A stretch of DNA of 64,000 bases from DASWTL01 sp035575925 (GTDB lineage: Bacteria > Bacteroidota > Bacteroidia > Sphingobacteriales > Sphingobacteriaceae): the NCBI GenBank assembly GCA_035575925.1, contig DATLXK010000029.1, positions 43,683 to 107,682 on the forward strand. Reading direction: 5' to 3'. This document shows positions 61,326-64,000 of this stretch, piece after piece. The notes beneath the pieces were generated by a model. The model did not search any database, was not told the DNA's origin, and saw nothing but the letters and a program-made list of their open reading frames with translations. Position 1 is the stretch's first letter, and the number at the start of each line of letters is the position of its first letter. Both the position numbers and the translations under genes were made by a program.

Positions 61326-62504
61326 ATGGTAAGAAACGTTAGTGCTGATTATATATTTCCAATCAACTCAGAACCAATCAAGAACGGCATAGTTTCTATT
61401 GCTCCGGATGGTGAAATAATTGGTCTTTATCCTAGTGGTTCACCGGATCTAAAAGAACAGCCCGTAGAGCATCATGATGGGATTCTTGTGCCGGGGTTTG
61501 TAAATGCCCATTGCCATCTTGAACTTTCACATCTTCATCAAAAAATTCCTGTAAAAGAAGGTTTAATTCCTTTCATTCAGCATGTTATGGACAAAAGGAA
61601 AACTTCTGATGAAAAAGGAATTAATGAAGCCATGGTTAGGGCCGATCAGATGATGGCCGATAATGGAATTGTTGCAGTGGGAGATATTTCTAATACAGGA
61701 GCCTCTATTCCGTTAAAACAAAAAAGCAGCATATATTACCATACTTTCATTGAGTTACTTGGTTTTTTTCCGGATAACGCATCTACAGTATTTACTGCCG
61801 GGCAGGAATTAAGGAAGCAATTTAATGGATTACCATCAAGTATTGCCCCTCATTCACCATACTCTATTTCTAAAGATTTGTTCAAGATCATAAGAAAATA
61901 TTGTGACGACAATGACAATATTTTAACCATACATAACCAGGAAAGTGAAGAAGAAAATAAATTTTTTAGATATAAAAAGGGCGGATTTCCCGGGTTCTTT
62001 GAAACATTAAAACAAGATATTGATTTCTTTAAGCCGCAGGCACGAAATTCAATTCAAACTATTATTCCGTTAATGCCAGAAAACTGCCCTATTTTACTGG
62101 TTCACAATACCTATACCAGCCTAAAGGATATTTACTTTATAAGACGCTTTGGCCGGCAGATTACGTGGTGTTTTTGTCCTAACGCTAATTTGTACATTGA
62201 AGATCGTATACCTAAAATAGAAATGTTCCTTACCCATAATTTTAATATTACTTTAGGTACAGACAGTCTGGCTTCAAATGATCAGCTTTGCATGTTGTCA
62301 GAAATTAAGGTTATTCAGGATCGGTTCCCTGGTATTCCCCTCAATCGGGCACTTAGTTGGGCAACCTTGAACGGTGCCAGATTCCTGGGGATTGACAATA
62401 AATTCGGTTCGCTTGAAACTGGTAAAAAACCCGGATTAAATCTTATCACCAACGTTGTTAACTCTAAATTAAGTGCAGATTCAAAGGTAAAAAGGATTCT
62501 ATAA
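61326..62504 (+). CDS. Amidohydrolase-family protein
   Basis: The 392-residue protein has PGFVNAHCHLELSHL near residue 57 (HxH metal site), SIAPHSPYSISKDLF near residue 172, LTIHNQESEEENKFF near residue 201 and ITLGTDSLASNDQLCML near residue 315 with the catalytic aspartate. This is the ATZ/TRZ-like group of deaminases, which includes aminodeoxyfutalosine deaminase and S-adenosylhomocysteine deaminase. The substrate is not evident. Divergent from rlmN, it probably has its own promoter in the 127-base gap. Confidence 0.82.
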   Translation: MVRNVSADYIFPINSEPIKNGIVSIAPDGEIIGLYPSGSPDLKEQPVEHHDGILVPGFVNAHCHLELSHLHQKIPVKEGLIPFIQHVMDKRKTSDEKGINEAMVRADQMMADNGIVAVGDISNTGASIPLKQKSSIYYHTFIELLGFFPDNASTVFTAGQELRKQFNGLPSSIAPHSPYSISKDLFKIIRKYCDDNDNILTIHNQESEEENKFFRYKKGGFPGFFETLKQDIDFFKPQARNSIQTIIPLMPENCPILLVHNTYTSLKDIYFIRRFGRQITWCFCPNANLYIEDRIPKIEMFLTHNFNITLGTDSLASNDQLCMLSEIKVIQDRFPGIPLNRALSWATLNGARFLGIDNKFGSLETGKKPGLNLITNVVNSKLSADSKVKRIL

Positions 62505-62540
62505 GCCTTGCGTATCTATCTGCAAAAAAGGACTTTACTA

Positions 62541-63479
62541 GTGAATGCCATAAAGAAATTATTCGCCATTGAATATCCTATCATACAAGCCGGCATGGTA
62601 TGGTGCAGTGGTTGGAAACTAGCTTCAGCAGTGTCAAATGCAGGCGGATTGGGTTTAATTGGTGCGGGATCTATGTATCCCGATATTTTCAGGGAGCATG
62701 TACGTAAATGCAGATTGGCTACACAAAAACCCTTCGGAGTAAATGTTCCATTATTATATCCTGATGTAGATAAAATAATGGATATAATAATAGAGGAGCA
62801 GGTGAAAATAGTTTTTACTGCTGCAGGAAGTCCGGTTACATGGACCGGAATTTTAAAGGAAAAGGGGATAACAGTAGTTCATGTGGTAGCTAATAAGAAG
62901 TTTGCTGTTAAAGCAGAAACCAGCGGTGCTGATGCAGTGGTTGCTGAGGGTTTTGAAGCAGGAGGTCATAATGGCCGTGAAGAAACAACCACATTATGTT
63001 TGATTCCGGAGGTAAAAAAGTCGGTTTCTATCCCCGTTTTTGCCGCGGGAGGGATTGCGGATGGAAAATCGATGCTCGCTGCTTTTGCATTAGGTGCAGA
63101 TGGCGTACAGATCGGTTCACGTTTCGTAGCTTCTGTAGAATCATCTGCCCATGAAAAATTCAAACAGGCTATTATAAATTCCGGGGAAGGTGATACCAAA
63201 TTAAGTATGAAATCGCACATACCGGTCAGGTTATTAAAAAATGAGTTCTTTAGAAGAGTACAAGAAGCTGAATTAGCTGGAGCCGATAAGATCGAACTTA
63301 TAAATCTGTTGGGGCACGGGCGTGCTAAAAAAGGTATGTTTGAAGGCGATCTGATTGAAGGAGAACTGGAGATAGGGCAGGTTGCAAGCGGCATTCAGGA
63401 AATTAAACCTGCAGGAAATATTGTAAAGGAAATATGGGAAGAATTTCTGAGGGAGAAGGACAGACTGAGTTTAATCTAA
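62541..63479 (+). CDS. Nitronate monooxygenase/enoyl-reductase-like flavoprotein
   Basis: I chose the GTG at 62541 (MNAIKKLFAIEYP); a TTG at 62508 gives 11 more residues that lack similarity. The 312-residue FMN protein has YPIIQAGMVWCSGWKLASAVS near the start (split IIQAGM and SAVSNAGGLGLIGAG), FGVNVPLLYP near residue 70, VVAEGFEAGGHNGRE near residue 135 with the catalytic histidine, and PVFAAGGIADGKSMLAAFALGAD near residue 168. It oxidises nitronates, or is related to FabK; the sequence does not decide which. Confidence 0.85.
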   Translation: MNAIKKLFAIEYPIIQAGMVWCSGWKLASAVSNAGGLGLIGAGSMYPDIFREHVRKCRLATQKPFGVNVPLLYPDVDKIMDIIIEEQVKIVFTAAGSPVTWTGILKEKGITVVHVVANKKFAVKAETSGADAVVAEGFEAGGHNGREETTTLCLIPEVKKSVSIPVFAAGGIADGKSMLAAFALGADGVQIGSRFVASVESSAHEKFKQAIINSGEGDTKLSMKSHIPVRLLKNEFFRRVQEAELAGADKIELINLLGHGRAKKGMFEGDLIEGELEIGQVASGIQEIKPAGNIVKEIWEEFLREKDRLSLI

Positions 63480-63567
63480 GTTGTATGTTGTGAATTATAC
63501 GTTGCAGGCAATTTTACAGCCTGATACCAGACTTTCAATTTAAAGCATACACCTTACACTTATAAAA

Positions 63568-63858
63568 ATGAAACATCTTAACATAAAAGTTAAAGGAAAG
63601 GTTCAGGCCGTTTTCTTTCGCGCTTCTACTAAAGCTGTTGCTGATCAGCTCGGTGTGAAAGGTTTTGTGCTAAACGAAAAGGACGGGTCAGTTTATATAG
63701 AGGCAGAAGCTGATGATTTTTCATTGGATTCATTTCTGGAGTGGTGTAATGAAGGTCCGGATAAAGCAATAGTCGAAAAGGTAGAAACCACGGGAGGTGA
63801 TGTGAAAAACTTCCGTAATTTCGAAATTGTTAAAAAGATTATTAATCCTGTTAATTAA
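63568..63858 (+). CDS. Acylphosphatase
   Basis: The 96-residue protein has KVKGKVQAVFFRASTKAVAD (residues 7-26, catalytic arginine 18 in FFR) and VLNEKDGSVYIEAEAD near residue 33, with the active asparagine at about 35. Typical enzymes read GxVQGVGFR, so AVFF is a small variation. It hydrolyses acyl-phosphates. A possible promoter is not clear. Confidence 0.92.
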   Translation: MKHLNIKVKGKVQAVFFRASTKAVADQLGVKGFVLNEKDGSVYIEAEADDFSLDSFLEWCNEGPDKAIVEKVETTGGDVKNFRNFEIVKKIINPVN

Positions 63859-63926
63859 GATTATTGAATTAGGCACTTTTTTAATATTATAATTATGCTT
63901 AAATTGCTAAGAAAATGAGCATTTGT

Positions 63927-64000
63927 ATGGAGAAAAGATTTAAAAGTTTATCCTTATTCGAGTTTCAGGCCCGATTTCCAAACGATGATAAATGTAAAGA
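63927..64000 (+). mobile_element. IS1595-like transposase, 5' end only
   Basis: The frame from 63927 (or the in-frame ATG at 63915) reads MEKRFKSLSLFEFQARFPND and runs off the right edge. The words SLFEFQARFPNDDKC resemble the N-terminus of IS1595-family transposases, where a zinc-ribbon follows. Only 24 codons are visible, so the call is tentative. An AT-rich run lies before it and no terminal inverted repeat can be proven here. Confidence 0.5.

Noticed and set aside
62966..63394. Reverse-strand frame of 142 residues
   Set aside because: It lies opposite the nitronate monooxygenase-like gene; serine- and proline-rich shadow.
1..64000. tRNA or rRNA genes
   Set aside because: I looked for tRNA-like CCA ends and GTTCRAATC arms in the gaps and saw none.

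Overview
The window looks like a chromosomal surface-polysaccharide region of a Bacteroidota bacterium, most likely a Sphingobacteriaceae relative (Pedobacter or Mucilaginibacter-like). The reasons are the AT-rich DNA, several TAnnTTTG promoter boxes about 20 to 40 bases before start codons, frequent TTG and GTG starts with little Shine-Dalgarno signal, a UpxY/NusG-like antiterminator, Wzi-type outer-membrane proteins, and intergenic palindromes and repeats of the kind common in that group. The genus is an inference; there is no rRNA here.

Block A (1 to about 17.4 kb) is a galactofuranose-type glycan locus. It has the 3' end of a flippase, seven GT-A (family 2-like) glycosyltransferases, two different UDP-galactopyranose mutases, a Wzy-like polymerase, a reverse-strand methyltransferase, a WcaJ-like priming transferase and two paralogous Wzi-like proteins. 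Between the two Wzi genes lies a broken copy of part of the wbpM gene found 38 kb downstream.

Block B (17.5 to 54.4 kb) is a second locus. It opens with a winged-helix regulator and UpxY, then gmd, then a graveyard of IS110 and AlbA/RecG-like fragments. Next come WbpA, WbpE, a wrecked 2-hydroxyglutarate oxidase, WbpD, WbpB, Wzx, Wzy, WbpI, glycosyltransferases, an FkbM methyltransferase, an epimerase and a secreted beta-helix protein. A cassette follows: FkbH, two methyltransferases, an acyl carrier protein, an MBOAT acyltransferase and an SGNH protein. It is flanked by fragments of wbpG, wbpV and wbpL homologues. Then come WbpG-HisH-HisF, CapE-cupin-CapF-CapG, a glycosyltransferase, WbpV, WbpL and WbpM. 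Together these predict a repeat unit primed by a QuiNAc/FucNAc-type sugar phosphate and containing L-FucNAc and a 2-acetamido-3-amidino-type uronic acid. The FkbH/ACP/MBOAT cassette would add a glyceryl or methyl-glyceryl acyl group. The 3' half resembles the Pseudomonas aeruginosa O11 order wbjBCDEF-wbpL-wbpM, with O5-type wbp genes added.

Block C (54.4 to 64 kb) is housekeeping DNA: dxs, scpA, glyA, a comF-like gene, rlmN, an amidohydrolase, a nitronate monooxygenase-like gene and acylphosphatase. It contains a tandem array of about 122-bp units after glyA, a pair of palindromic repeats before scpA, and the start of an IS1595-type transposase at the right edge.

The best candidate for an under-described system is the FkbH-ACP-MBOAT-SGNH cassette. 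It looks like a Dlt-type acyl-transfer pathway in which FkbH takes the place of the adenylating enzyme. The remnants on both sides of it give a readable record of cassette exchange.
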